64,000 nt of DNA from Rhizobium acidisoli (GTDB lineage: Bacteria > Pseudomonadota > Alphaproteobacteria > Rhizobiales > Rhizobiaceae): positions 372,001 to 436,000 of the forward strand of contig NZ_CP035001.1 in assembly GCF_002531755.2 (NCBI RefSeq), read 5' to 3'. This document shows, piece after piece, positions 52,555 to 60,989 of this stretch. Numbering within the stretch: the stretch's first letter is position 1; each line of letters begins with the position of its first letter. Below the pieces are notes generated by a model. It was not told the origin of the DNA. It worked only from the letters and a program-made list of their open reading frames with translations, and did no database searches. A program made the position numbers and the translations under genes.

Positions 52555-53217
52555 ATGGCTGCGCTGGAGGCGACCGAGCTTTACCGCTTCTTTCATGCCG
52601 GCGACGACGAAGTCGTGGCTCTGCGCGGGGTGGCCCTCACGCTCGATGCCGGAGAATTCACCGCGTTGAGAGGCCCGTCGGGCAGCGGAAAATCGACGCT
52701 CCTTGCCTGCCTGGCCGGGATCGATGAGCCGGACGGTGGCGTCGTGTCTGTCCTGGGCGAGCGCGTGACCCGACGCCCCGAGCCGGAGCGGGCTCGGCTT
52801 AGGGCTCGCCATTTTGGCATGCTCATGCAATCCGGCAATCTGTTCGAGCATCTGACGGTCCGGGCCAACATTCGTCTCCAGATGGAGATTTCCGGTCGCG
52901 GCAGACCGGACGAAATCGATGGCCTTGTCGGCGGGTTGGGCCTCGACGGGCTCGCCGACGCACTACCTTCCCACCTTTCAGGCGGTGAGGCAGCTCGCGC
53001 TGGCTTGGCCGTGGCGCTCGCTGCAAACCCGGCAATCCTGCTCTGCGATGAGCCGACCGCCGAAGTCGATGCGGCGACAGAACAACTCGTCATTGATCGC
53101 CTCGTCGAAAACTGCCGGAGCGGCGGCGCCGTCCTGATCGTCACGCACAGCCCAGCACTCGCCGCACGGGCCGATCGCATTGTGGACATTCGGGATGGAG
53201 GCATCGTGCATGGCTAA
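52555..53217 (+). CDS. ABC transporter ATP-binding protein 1 (MacB/LolD-type)
   Basis: The 220-residue ATPase has Walker A in LRGPSGSGKSTLLACLAGID, a Q-loop in MLMQSGNLFEHLTV, the signature LSGGEAARAGLAVALAANP (more usually LSGGQxQR), Walker B in ILLCDEPTAEVD and the H-loop in LIVTHSPALAARAD. The LolD/MacB group energises FtsX-type permeases that work on periplasmic substrates. The unusual signature may mark an asymmetric pair with the second ATPase, whose gene overlaps by 8 bases. Confidence 0.9.
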   Translation: MAALEATELYRFFHAGDDEVVALRGVALTLDAGEFTALRGPSGSGKSTLLACLAGIDEPDGGVVSVLGERVTRRPEPERARLRARHFGMLMQSGNLFEHLTVRANIRLQMEISGRGRPDEIDGLVGGLGLDGLADALPSHLSGGEAARAGLAVALAANPAILLCDEPTAEVDAATEQLVIDRLVENCRSGGAVLIVTHSPALAARADRIVDIRDGGIVHG

Positions 53218-53893
53218 GACTTTGGCGGTGGCCACGGATCTGTGGCGCAGCTTTCAGCGCGAGCGGGGTATCGTGACGGCCATTCAGGGCTGCTCCTTCA
53301 GGATTCACGCAGGCGAAACCATCGCCATCATGGGACCTTCCGGCTGCGGAAAGACGACGCTTTTGAACTTGATCGCAGGGCTGGACGTGCCAAGCTCAGG
53401 ACAATTGGATTGGCCTGGGCTCGGTCCGTTCGACACATTGCGCCCCGAGCGGATCGGCGTCGTCTTCCAATCTGCGAACCTGATGCCGGCACTCACCGCC
53501 GTCGAGAACGTCGCGTTACCGATCCTTCTCACTAGCGGCCCCGACGCCGAGACGCGCGCCCTGACGGCACTTGCCACTTTCGGCGTCGAAGCGCTGGCGG
53601 CAAAGTTGCCGGAGCAGCTTTCCGGCGGCCAGGCCGAGCGGGTCGCCGTAGCGCGGGCCGTTTCGACCAATCCGCAATTGATCGTCGCCGACGAGCCGAC
53701 AGGCCAACTTGATCAGGCCAGTGCCGTGTTGCTGGTCGACCGACTCCTCGCCTGGGGTCGGCAGTCGGGAAGCGCCATAGTGATCGCGACGCATGATGAG
53801 CGCATGGCGGCAAAGATGAGCCGCATCTGGTGGATGCGTCACGGCAAATTCGAAAGCATGGTTGAGAGGTCGGCATGTACAGGCGCTGGCTGA
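53210..53893 (+). CDS. ABC transporter ATP-binding protein 2 (MacB/LolD-type)
   Basis: The 227-residue ATPase has Walker A in IMGPSGCGKTTLLNLIAGLD, VVFQSANLMPALTAVENV, a canonical signature LSGGQAERVAVARAVSTNP, Walker B in LIVADEPTGQLDQ and the H-loop in IVIATHDERMAAKM. The start ATG lies within ATGGCTAA, overlapping the first ATPase stop. It overlaps the permease gene by 19 bp. Two ATPases with one fused permease implies a heterodimeric motor. Confidence 0.9.
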   Translation: MAKTLAVATDLWRSFQRERGIVTAIQGCSFRIHAGETIAIMGPSGCGKTTLLNLIAGLDVPSSGQLDWPGLGPFDTLRPERIGVVFQSANLMPALTAVENVALPILLTSGPDAETRALTALATFGVEALAAKLPEQLSGGQAERVAVARAVSTNPQLIVADEPTGQLDQASAVLLVDRLLAWGRQSGSAIVIATHDERMAAKMSRIWWMRHGKFESMVERSACTGAG

Positions 53894-56529
53894 TCGGACT
53901 TGTCCGAACGCGTTCCGGCCGATTGGTCGGCACCATCGGCGGTGTCGCGCTGACGGTCGCCTTCATCGCGTGCCTAGGCGCGTTTTTGCAATTCAGCGCG
54001 GCCCAGAAGACCGCACGGTCGGTCGCCCAGGTCCCCGTCGACTGGCAGGTTCAACCGCTGACGGGAACGGATCATAGTGCGGTCGAGGCTGTGATCCGCT
54101 CCGCCGCCCCGGTAACCGGTCTGCAGTCGATCGACTATGCCGACGTACCTGGTTTTGAGGCGAACACGGGAGGCACCGTGCAGACCACGGGCGGCGGCAC
54201 GGTACTTGGCATCGGACCAGGCTATTTCGAACAATTCCCAGCACAGGTTCGACGGCTCGTAGGATCGGTCGACGGCGTTCTGATCGCGCAACAGACTGCG
54301 GCCAACCTGCATGTCGCGGTGGGGGATCAGGTCACCATCCACCGGCACCAAGCGCCTGATTTCAGCGTTACGATCGTCGGCATCGTCGATTTGCCGAACG
54401 CCGATGCGATGTTTCAGGCGATCGGTGTCCCGGCTGGCGCCACACCACAAGCCCCGCCCGACAATGTTTTGCTGTTGCCCTTGCCTCAGTGGAAGCAGAT
54501 GTTCGAGGAGCAGCGCGCGAGCCGGCCCGATACAATTCGGACCCAGTTCCACGTCAAGCTCGATCATCATGACTTATCATCCGACCCGGTCGCCGCCAGC
54601 ACCGCAGCAACCGAGCGCGGCCACAATTTCGAGGCTCGCGTCGCCGGAACCGCGCTGCTTGCAAACAACCTGGCGGCCCGATTGGCGGCGGTGCGCGAGG
54701 ATGCCCTTTATGCGCGGCTGGTATTCCTTTTCCTCGGCGCCCCTGGGGCCATCCTCGCCATCCTGCTGACGCTTGCGGTCGCCGGCGCTGGGCGGGACAG
54801 GCGCCGCCACGATCAGGCGTTGCTGCGCCTGCGAGGAGCAGCCGTCGATACGGTTCTTCGCATGGCTGCCGCTGAAGCGGCAGTTGCGGGTGTCGGCGGT
54901 GCGATCCTCGGTATTCTCCTTGCTGCTCTTGCCGCGCATTTCATCCTCGGGGTGGCGCTCTTGCGCAGGGGAGCAATTCCCTTGATTTGCGCTGTGGCGG
55001 TGGCCGGGATCGCGCTTTCGCTCGCATCGATCCTGATCCCAGCCTGGCGCGACGCCCGCGGCTCGACCATTGCGGCCGCCCGGCGGCCAGTCGGCTATGA
55101 CCAGGCACCGCTCTGGGCGCGCTTCTATCTCGATCCGGCCCTGCTGGCTTTGGCGGCGGCGCTCTACTGGCGTTCGGCAGCGAGCGGATACCAGGTTGTT
55201 CTCGCGCCGGAGGGCGTGGCAGCGACGGCGGTCGACTACACGGCCTTCCTCGTCCCTGTGTTGCTATGGATCGGCCTGGCCCTATTGGCCATGAGGCTCG
55301 TCGGGGCCGCGTTGCGGCAAAGCGGCTCGGTGATCGCCAGGACCTTGCGACCGGTCGCCGGACGTCTCGCGGGTGTGGTGGCTGCGACATTTGGACGGCA
55401 AGGCCGGCGACTGAGTGCTGGCATCGGTTTAGCCGCGCTTGCGTTTGCCTTCGCCGTATCGACTGCGATTTTCAACGCGACCTATGAGGCTCAGGCAAAG
55501 GTCGACGCTGAACTCACCAACGGAGCCGACGTCACCGTCACGGGCACATCCGCCGTGCCCGCTTCCCAGGCGCTCAATCATCTTTACCGGCTGCCGGGCG
55601 TGGCGGCCGCGCAGCCGATGCAACACCGCTACGCTTACGTCGGAACAGACCTTCAGGATCTCTTTGGCATCGATCCAACGCGCATCGGCACAGCCACGAC
55701 GATGTCCGACGCCTATTTCGCCGACGGCGACGCCAGGGCGATGCTCACCGACCTCGCACAAACACCCGACGGCGTGCTTGTATCGCAGGAAACGGTGAAC
55801 GACTATCAACTCAGTCGCGGCGACAGCATCAATCTTCGCCTGCAAAACGCGGCCGATCACCAATACCATGTCGTACCCTTCCACATTATGGGCGTAGTGC
55901 GCGAATTCCCGACCGCACCCAAGGATTCGTTTCTGGTCGCCAACGCCGCTTACATTGCACAGCAGACCGGGTCCGCCGTAAGCGAGATCGTCCTTCTCCG
56001 TTCGAGCGGCGATCCGGCCCGCGTCGCTCTGGCCGCCCGAAACGCGACTGCGGGTCTACCTGGACTCAAGGTCAGCCAGATCGGCGATGCCGTCGCCCTG
56101 ATCGGGTCGAGCCTCACCGCAGTTGACCTCGCCGGCTTGACACGGCTCGAGCTGGTCTTCGCGCTGGTCATGCTGGCCGCTTCGGGTGGATTGGTGCTAG
56201 GTCTCGGGTTTGTCGATCGCGAGCGCTCCTTCGCGCTCCTCGTCGCGCTCGGAGCCCGGCCACGACAACTCGGGGCCTTTGTCTGGAGCGAAGCAATATT
56301 AGTCACCGGCAGCGGTATGGTCCTGGGTCTCATGGCGGGCACGCTGATTGCCTATGTGCTCGTCAAGCTGTTGACCGGAGTGTTCGACCCCCCACCCCAG
56401 GTGCTTTCGGTGCCATGGTTCTATCTCGCTACCCTCGTTGCCGCCGCCGGGGGGACCTCTTTGCTGGCCGCGATGAACGAAGCAATGCGCAGCCGGACAC
56501 ACGTCACGCAGAAGCTCAGAGGTGAGTGA
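53875..56529 (+). CDS. ABC transporter permease with two FtsX-type modules
   Basis: The 884-residue protein has an N-terminal helix (LVGTIGGVALTVAFIACLGAF), a periplasmic domain of about 230 residues, four helices at ~270-400, then a second module: helices at ~415-540, a periplasmic domain (TNGADVTVTGTSAVPASQAL...), and three final helices with LELVFALVMLAASGGLVLGL, SEAILVTGSGMVLGLMAGTL and FYLATLVAAAGGTSLLAAMN. This equals two FtsX/MacB permease halves in one chain. Such exporters extrude lipids, peptides or antibiotics or act as mechanotransmitters. The adjacent two-component system suggests response to envelope stress. Confidence 0.9.
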   Translation: MYRRWLIGLVRTRSGRLVGTIGGVALTVAFIACLGAFLQFSAAQKTARSVAQVPVDWQVQPLTGTDHSAVEAVIRSAAPVTGLQSIDYADVPGFEANTGGTVQTTGGGTVLGIGPGYFEQFPAQVRRLVGSVDGVLIAQQTAANLHVAVGDQVTIHRHQAPDFSVTIVGIVDLPNADAMFQAIGVPAGATPQAPPDNVLLLPLPQWKQMFEEQRASRPDTIRTQFHVKLDHHDLSSDPVAASTAATERGHNFEARVAGTALLANNLAARLAAVREDALYARLVFLFLGAPGAILAILLTLAVAGAGRDRRRHDQALLRLRGAAVDTVLRMAAAEAAVAGVGGAILGILLAALAAHFILGVALLRRGAIPLICAVAVAGIALSLASILIPAWRDARGSTIAAARRPVGYDQAPLWARFYLDPALLALAAALYWRSAASGYQVVLAPEGVAATAVDYTAFLVPVLLWIGLALLAMRLVGAALRQSGSVIARTLRPVAGRLAGVVAATFGRQGRRLSAGIGLAALAFAFAVSTAIFNATYEAQAKVDAELTNGADVTVTGTSAVPASQALNHLYRLPGVAAAQPMQHRYAYVGTDLQDLFGIDPTRIGTATTMSDAYFADGDARAMLTDLAQTPDGVLVSQETVNDYQLSRGDSINLRLQNAADHQYHVVPFHIMGVVREFPTAPKDSFLVANAAYIAQQTGSAVSEIVLLRSSGDPARVALAARNATAGLPGLKVSQIGDAVALIGSSLTAVDLAGLTRLELVFALVMLAASGGLVLGLGFVDRERSFALLVALGARPRQLGAFVWSEAILVTGSGMVLGLMAGTLIAYVLVKLLTGVFDPPPQVLSVPWFYLATLVAAAGGTSLLAAMNEAMRSRTHVTQKLRGE

Positions 56530-56535
56530 GGGCAT

Positions 56536-56571
56536 GCTTTCCGCGCAACCCATGCCGTATTGCGGGAAAGC
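56536..56571 (+). other. Hairpin between the permease and DUF1344 genes
   Basis: GCTTTCCGCGCAA (56536-56548) can pair with TTGCGGGAAAGC (56560-56571) across an 11-base loop, giving about 12 pairs with one bulge. It is followed by AAAAATA, so it is not a plus-strand terminator. It may protect the upstream mRNA or attenuate readthrough into the DUF1344 gene. Confidence 0.5.
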
Positions 56572-56610
56572 AAAAATATCGGCGGCCCAAACCATAAATG
56601 GAGAAGTAGA

Positions 56611-56865
56611 ATGAAACGACAGATCCTTATGACCGCAATTCTAACGCTCGCGTCGATAAGCATGGCCTTGGCAGCCCAAGCGTCCGGCAAGATCACGGCG
56701 ATCAGCAAGAATGCCGATACGATCACGCTGTCGGACGGCAAGACCTACAACCTGCCCGAGGGAATCGAGGACACCAAACTCCGCGTCGGGGAGAAGGTCC
56801 AGCTGACTTACACGATCAAAGGCAGAAAAGCGGTCGTCTCGCAAATGACCTCGCAGAAGAAGTGA
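56611..56865 (+). CDS. DUF1344 family secreted small protein
   Basis: The 84-residue protein has a signal peptide (MKRQILMTAILTLASISMAL, cleaved near ALA-AQA) and a single beta-rich domain: GKITAISKNADTITLSDGKT, YNLPEGIEDTKLRVGEKV, LTYTIKGRKAVVSQM. This is the DUF1344 pattern, common in rhizobia and of unknown role. GGAGAAG precedes the ATG. A strong terminator follows at 56872. Confidence 0.85.
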   Translation: MKRQILMTAILTLASISMALAAQASGKITAISKNADTITLSDGKTYNLPEGIEDTKLRVGEKVQLTYTIKGRKAVVSQMTSQKK

Positions 56866-56871
56866 GACTTC

Positions 56872-56904
56872 GGGCGGCCGGTGACATCAACGGCCGCCCC
56901 TTTT
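56872..56904 (+). terminator. Rho-independent terminator after DUF1344
   Basis: GGGCGGCCG (56872-56880) pairs perfectly with CGGCCGCCC (56891-56899) around the loop GTGACATCAA and is followed by C and TTTT. It lies 7 bp after the DUF1344 stop and should end the exporter-DUF1344 transcription unit. Confidence 0.85.
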
Positions 56905-57083
56905 GCAGGTTATTTGCTGCGGATTTACTGCCTGTCGACCTTCACGCCGTCACCGCTCTAATTCTCAGCTAATAGAATCCACGTAGTCATCTCATGTAAA
57001 CCGCACGCCGGTGGCAAGGCAGGGGGGCTCACCCAACCGCCGCGGGCTGCCACTCGAGCCTGCCAGAAATTGGGAATCCGCTG

Positions 57084-57473
57084 ATGAAACAGATTATTCT
57101 CGCCATTGCACTTATTGTTGCACCGGTAGCTGCCTTCACCGGTTTTGAACTCTATGCCAACAAAGCACCCGCCGAAACGGCAGACCTTGGTGATCTGTCA
57201 TCGTTCAAGACAATCATAGCCGACGTTCAAACCCTCTGTTCCAAGGGGGATCTGTCAGCCGCCGCAAAGCGAATTACCGACTACGAAACAGCTTGGGACC
57301 AGGCCGAGACAGCGATCCGTCCGCTAAACCCGACCGACTGGGACAATATTGACGTCGCTTCGGACGCGGCGCTCAAGGCGCTACGGCAATCAGCCCCATC
57401 GGCCGACAAGGTCAATAAGGCGCTCGCTGCCCTTATGGTGGAGCTCGACGATCCTGCTAACCCTCCTCAATAG
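57084..57473 (+). CDS. Secreted hypothetical protein (129 aa)
   Basis: The protein has a signal peptide or anchor (MKQIILAIALIVAPVAAFTG) and a helical mature domain (LSSFKTIIADVQTLCSKGDL, AAKRITDYETAWDQAETAIR, PTDWDNIDVASDAALKALRQ, DKVNKALAALMVELD) with one cysteine. The W-D-x-A-E and D-x-A-x-x-A-L patterns suggest a four-helix bundle. It precedes a COG4705-like membrane gene by 89 bp, and the two probably form an operon. Function is unknown. Confidence 0.72.
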   Translation: MKQIILAIALIVAPVAAFTGFELYANKAPAETADLGDLSSFKTIIADVQTLCSKGDLSAAAKRITDYETAWDQAETAIRPLNPTDWDNIDVASDAALKALRQSAPSADKVNKALAALMVELDDPANPPQ

Positions 57474-57562
57474 GGCGAGGTCGCATTGGATCTCACGTGC
57501 GCTTGAAATGCCTGCGCTGTCCAACCTCAATGACCATTACCGCTTTCTCAAGGATACCCACA

Positions 57563-58408
57563 ATGCCCGCCACCACCGAAACCGTCAAAGCTGTCGTTTA
57601 CAATCGTGTCCCCCGCGTCACGCCAGACTTCTGGCTCATTAAACTTATGGCTGTCACGATGGGCGAAACGGCAGCCGATTATCTGAATGTGCAGATGGGC
57701 GTCGGTCTGACGGCGACATCGCTGATCATGTCCGTTGTTCTCGCGGGGGCGTTGATTTGGCAATTTGCCCAAAAGAGATATGTTCCCGCTGCGTATTGGC
57801 TTTCGGTTGTGTTAATCAGCATCGTTGGCACTTTGATCACGGACAATCTGGTGGACAACTTGAATGTGCCGCTGGTGGATACCACGATAGGTTTCGCGAT
57901 CGCCTTGGCGCTGACTTTCTTGCTCTGGTTTCAGACGGAGCGCACGCTTTCAATACACTCTATATTCACGGGTCGGCGCGAGGCCTTCTATTGGCTCGCT
58001 ATTCTGTTCACCTTTGCGCTCGGCACAGCCGCCGGCGATCTGGTGGCCGAGAAGTTCGCACTGGGATATCTGGCGACTGGCGTCCTATTCGGCATGGTCA
58101 TCATCTCGCTTACCATCGGCTACTTCTTTCTCGGCCTCGATCCGGTACTTGGCTTTTGGTTGGTCTACATTCTGACCAGACCTCTCGGTGCCTCATTCGG
58201 TGACCTGATGTCTCAGCCGACGCAATACGGCGGCCTCGGCCTCGGCACGATTATAACAAGTGCGATCTTTTTAGCGGCCATCGTGGCGATCGTCGTCTTT
58301 ATGAGCCTACGGCATGAAGGCGAGGAATTCGTTGAGATCTGGGAGGATGGCGATTTGGCAGCGGCCAATGAAAACGAAAGTTTGGCTTCTGCCGGAGAAG
58401 AAGGCTGA
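57563..58408 (+). CDS. COG4705-like membrane protein
   Basis: From ATG 57563 the protein has 281 residues and about eight helices in two similar halves: KLMAVTMGETAADYLNVQM, SLIMSVVLAGALIWQFA, ISIVGTLITDNLVDNL in the first, ILFTFALGTAAGDLVAEKF, GVLFGMVIISLTIGYF, SFGDLMSQP in the second. Each half carries an acidic GE-T-A-A-D or G-T-A-A-G-D motif in the membrane, hinting at cation handling. The family is uncharacterised. A charged tail ends the protein. An alternative upstream start at 57497 lacks a signal. Confidence 0.82.
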   Translation: MPATTETVKAVVYNRVPRVTPDFWLIKLMAVTMGETAADYLNVQMGVGLTATSLIMSVVLAGALIWQFAQKRYVPAAYWLSVVLISIVGTLITDNLVDNLNVPLVDTTIGFAIALALTFLLWFQTERTLSIHSIFTGRREAFYWLAILFTFALGTAAGDLVAEKFALGYLATGVLFGMVIISLTIGYFFLGLDPVLGFWLVYILTRPLGASFGDLMSQPTQYGGLGLGTIITSAIFLAAIVAIVVFMSLRHEGEEFVEIWEDGDLAAANENESLASAGEEG

Positions 58409-58491
58409 GATGACATCCGCGCCTTGAGATCGGCAGCCAGGCGTCCTCTAACACAGCACTCGTCGCTTTCGGCGTTGTCGTATCTTTAGAT

Positions 58492-58510
58492 TGAAAGCTC
58501 ACTGAAAGCT
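58492..58510 (+). promoter_or_regulatory. TGAAAGCT direct repeats upstream of the substrate-binding protein gene
   Basis: TGAAAGCT occurs at 58492-58499 and again at 58503-58510, a perfect 8-bp direct repeat with 11-bp spacing. This geometry fits OmpR/PhoB-type regulators. It lies 85-104 bp before the start codon at 58596. Confidence 0.5.
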
Positions 58511-58595
58511 TGGGGCAGTTACGGTCACATGTGGATCTCGTAGAGGACGCCGTGAGGAGCGCGGCGGGCGATATCCTGTTCAGGAGGAGACTTTC

Positions 58596-59609
58596 ATGCA
58601 TTCATCACGCGTTTTCATTTATTCTGCGGGCCTGGCCTTGGCGATGGCAACCAGTTCGCTCGGGGCCACGGCAGCCCAAGCTGCCGACAAGATCTCCATC
58701 ATGGTGGGCGGCTATGAAAAGCAGATTTATTTGCCGGCCAAGCTTGCGGAAGCGCTCGGCTACTTCAAAGACGAAGATCTCGACGTTGAGCTTCTCAACG
58801 AACCGGCCGGCGTGGACGCGGAAAACGAGATGCTCTCCGGCGCCGTTCAGGGTGTGGTCGGCTTCTATGACCATTGCATCGACCTGCAGGGCAAGGGCAA
58901 GTTCGTCGAATCCGTTGTGCAGTTCAGTCAGGCGCCAGGGGAAGTCGAACTGGTGTCCAGCAAACACCCGGAGATCAAGTCGCCCGCTGATTTCAAGGGC
59001 AAGAACCTCGGCGTCACCGGACTTGGTTCGTCCACGAATTTCCTGACGCAGTATCTGGCTGTCAAGAATGGCTTAAAGCTCGGCGAGTTCACCTCAGTTC
59101 CCGTCGGTGCCGGCCAGACTTTCATCGCCGCCATCCAGCAGGATGCCATTCAAGCCGGAATGACCACCGAGCCGACGATCTCCCGTATGCTCAAAACCGG
59201 CGAGGCCAAAGTCTTGATCGACATGCGGACGATGGCTGGAACCAAGGCGGTCCTTGGTGGCACTTATCCGGCCGCGTCTCTTTATATGGACGCCGACTGG
59301 GTCAATGCACACAAGGAGGAGGTGCAGAAGCTCGCGAACGCTTTCGTCAAGACGCTGCACTTCATTAATACGCACTCTGCGTCCGAGATCGCCGACAAGA
59401 TGCCAAGTGACTTTTACGTCGGCGACAAGGAAGGCTACGTGAAAGCGCTGGAAAATGGCAAGGCGATGTTCACGCCGGACGGTGTGATGCCGGAAGACGG
59501 ACCGAAAACGGTTCTCGCCGTTCTCTCGGAATTCTCGAAAAATGTTCAAGGTAAGACGGTCGACTTATCAAAGACGTACACGACGGAATTCGTAATGAAG
59601 GCCAAGTAA
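58596..59609 (+). CDS. NitT/TauT-type ABC transporter substrate-binding protein
   Basis: The 337-residue protein has a signal peptide (VFIYSAGLALAMATSSLGAT, cleaved after AQA) and the SsuA/THI5-type periplasmic fold: DKISIMVGGYEKQIYLPAKL, ALGYFKDEDLDVELLNEPAG, KNLGVTGLGSSTNFLTQYLA, AAIQQDAIQAGMTTEPTISR and KALENGKAMFTPDGVMPED. Family members bind sulfonates, nitrate, pyrimidines or aromatic acids. No permease or ATPase gene is adjacent, so it is an orphan that must borrow partners or act in sensing. CAGGAGGAG precedes the ATG; a terminator-like hairpin follows. Confidence 0.87.
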   Translation: MHSSRVFIYSAGLALAMATSSLGATAAQAADKISIMVGGYEKQIYLPAKLAEALGYFKDEDLDVELLNEPAGVDAENEMLSGAVQGVVGFYDHCIDLQGKGKFVESVVQFSQAPGEVELVSSKHPEIKSPADFKGKNLGVTGLGSSTNFLTQYLAVKNGLKLGEFTSVPVGAGQTFIAAIQQDAIQAGMTTEPTISRMLKTGEAKVLIDMRTMAGTKAVLGGTYPAASLYMDADWVNAHKEEVQKLANAFVKTLHFINTHSASEIADKMPSDFYVGDKEGYVKALENGKAMFTPDGVMPEDGPKTVLAVLSEFSKNVQGKTVDLSKTYTTEFVMKAK

Positions 59610-59619
59610 CCTATATCGC

Positions 59620-59644
59620 GCCGCCTCCGGCGCTCGGAGGCGGC
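59620..59644 (+). terminator. Hairpin after the substrate-binding protein gene
   Basis: GCCGCCTCCG (59620-59629) pairs perfectly with CGGAGGCGGC (59635-59644) around a 5-base loop, 10 bp after the stop. The T-run (TTTTTT) comes about 20 bases later rather than directly after the stem, so it may be an imperfect terminator. Confidence 0.6.
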
Positions 59645-59769
59645 ATCAAGTTTCGGCTAGGTCTTTTTTAGAACAGCTAAAGCCACGAATGGTGCGCTTC
59701 GCAGGGGAGCGGGCAATGGGTGCTACCTTCGCAAAGGCGGGCATCTTTTGAGACGCTGCCATCTGTGAT

Positions 59770-60912
59770 TCATCGCGTCGGCCGACGCCTTATCGCTCTC
59801 GCAATTGCGCGCCCCTGAACCTTCGCACTTCCAATATCACCAACAATGCTCGCTCGCATGCCGATACAATAAAGCCCGGGAAGATAAGATAATTGTTGCG
59901 GTCCATTGATCAGGGTTCGCCCCTGTTCATCTAGCAGACCGAGGCTGCCCAGCATCCCTTCGAGATCGGGTGCGTATCCAGTCGCCGAAATGACGATTTC
60001 TGGTGAACAGGATTGACCCTCTTTGAAATTGACGTGATCCTCATCAAACGATTGCACTTCCGGCACCACCTTGATCGTCCCCGCTTTGATCGCCTTCACG
60101 GCGCCATCATCTGATGCCAATGCTATACCTTCTCTTAGTCTGGTCGCACCGCCGGCCGCCGGCTTTCCGATACCGAACCGTCCCAGATCACCGAAAGCGA
60201 CATAGCTCGTGGCGGCAAGTGCCGCATCGACCAGTCGCGTCGGAAAACAGGCTAGAAAGGGGGAAAGCCGATGGACGGTTACACCGAAAAGGCGCTTTGG
60301 CACGAGTGTCGGGCTATGTCTTGACGACAGCCAAAGAGCGGCTGTTTTTTGCTTCGCCAGATGATTAAGGACGTCAAATCCGGAATTGCCGGATCCGACG
60401 ACGAGAACGCGTTTGCCATCATAATCACATGGGTTGCGAAATTCAGCAGCATGCATGACTTTGCCTTGGAAACGTTCGAGGCCGGTCCACGCTGGTATGA
60501 TTGGTTTGCGGTCTCGGCCCGTTGCGATAACGACGTTCCGGGCCGTGATCGTCCCTTTGTTCGTCGCGAGCCTATAAACGCCCTCACTAATCGATATGTG
60601 ATCGACCTCGACCCCAAATTCGATTGGCATCGATTCTTTGGCAACGAAGTCTTCAAGGTGGGCGACCACGGCATCGCGCTTTGGAAAAGCTGGGGTTCCT
60701 GCTGGATACCGCATGCTTGGCAGGTAGGAAAGATCCCGGTGAGTATTGAGCGTGAGCTGAGGATGCCTCGCACGCCATTGATCACCAACGCGGCTAGCCT
60801 TCTCGAATATCCGTGGGTAAATTCCAACCTTCCGCAATTCGAAAGCGGCGATCAGACCAGCCGTACCAGCCCCCACGACTACGGTGGATTCAGTCTCATT
60901 TGCTTGTATCAC
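59770..60912 (-). CDS. Flavin-containing monooxygenase-like oxidoreductase
   Basis: The 380-residue protein has an FAD-binding motif in TVVVGAGTAGLIAAFELRK and an NADPH-binding motif in VLVVGSGNSGFDVLNHLAKQ. Between them lies FQGKVMHAAEF, the FxGxxxH signature of class B flavin monooxygenases. SATGYAPDLEGMLG is the usual C-terminal motif. It is shorter than most class B enzymes (about 450-500). Such enzymes N- or S-oxygenate amines, thioethers or ketones. It is divergent from the DUF2156 gene with 77 bp between starts, suggesting a shared control region and a linked pathway. Confidence 0.87.
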   Translation of the reverse strand: MIQANETESTVVVGAGTAGLIAAFELRKVGIYPRIFEKASRVGDQWRARHPQLTLNTHRDLSYLPSMRYPAGTPAFPKRDAVVAHLEDFVAKESMPIEFGVEVDHISISEGVYRLATNKGTITARNVVIATGRDRKPIIPAWTGLERFQGKVMHAAEFRNPCDYDGKRVLVVGSGNSGFDVLNHLAKQKTAALWLSSRHSPTLVPKRLFGVTVHRLSPFLACFPTRLVDAALAATSYVAFGDLGRFGIGKPAAGGATRLREGIALASDDGAVKAIKAGTIKVVPEVQSFDEDHVNFKEGQSCSPEIVISATGYAPDLEGMLGSLGLLDEQGRTLINGPQQLSYLPGLYCIGMRASIVGDIGSAKVQGRAIARAIRRRPTR

Positions 60913-60989
60913 GATATATCCAGTTGATTCTCATTGACATTCTTTCCGAACGCATCGACGGTACAAAACTCCGACTTGAAATGTTGTAA

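Noticed and set aside
56536..56571. Terminator after the exporter permease
   Set aside because: The stem is followed by A residues rather than T residues, so it cannot act as a plus-strand intrinsic terminator.
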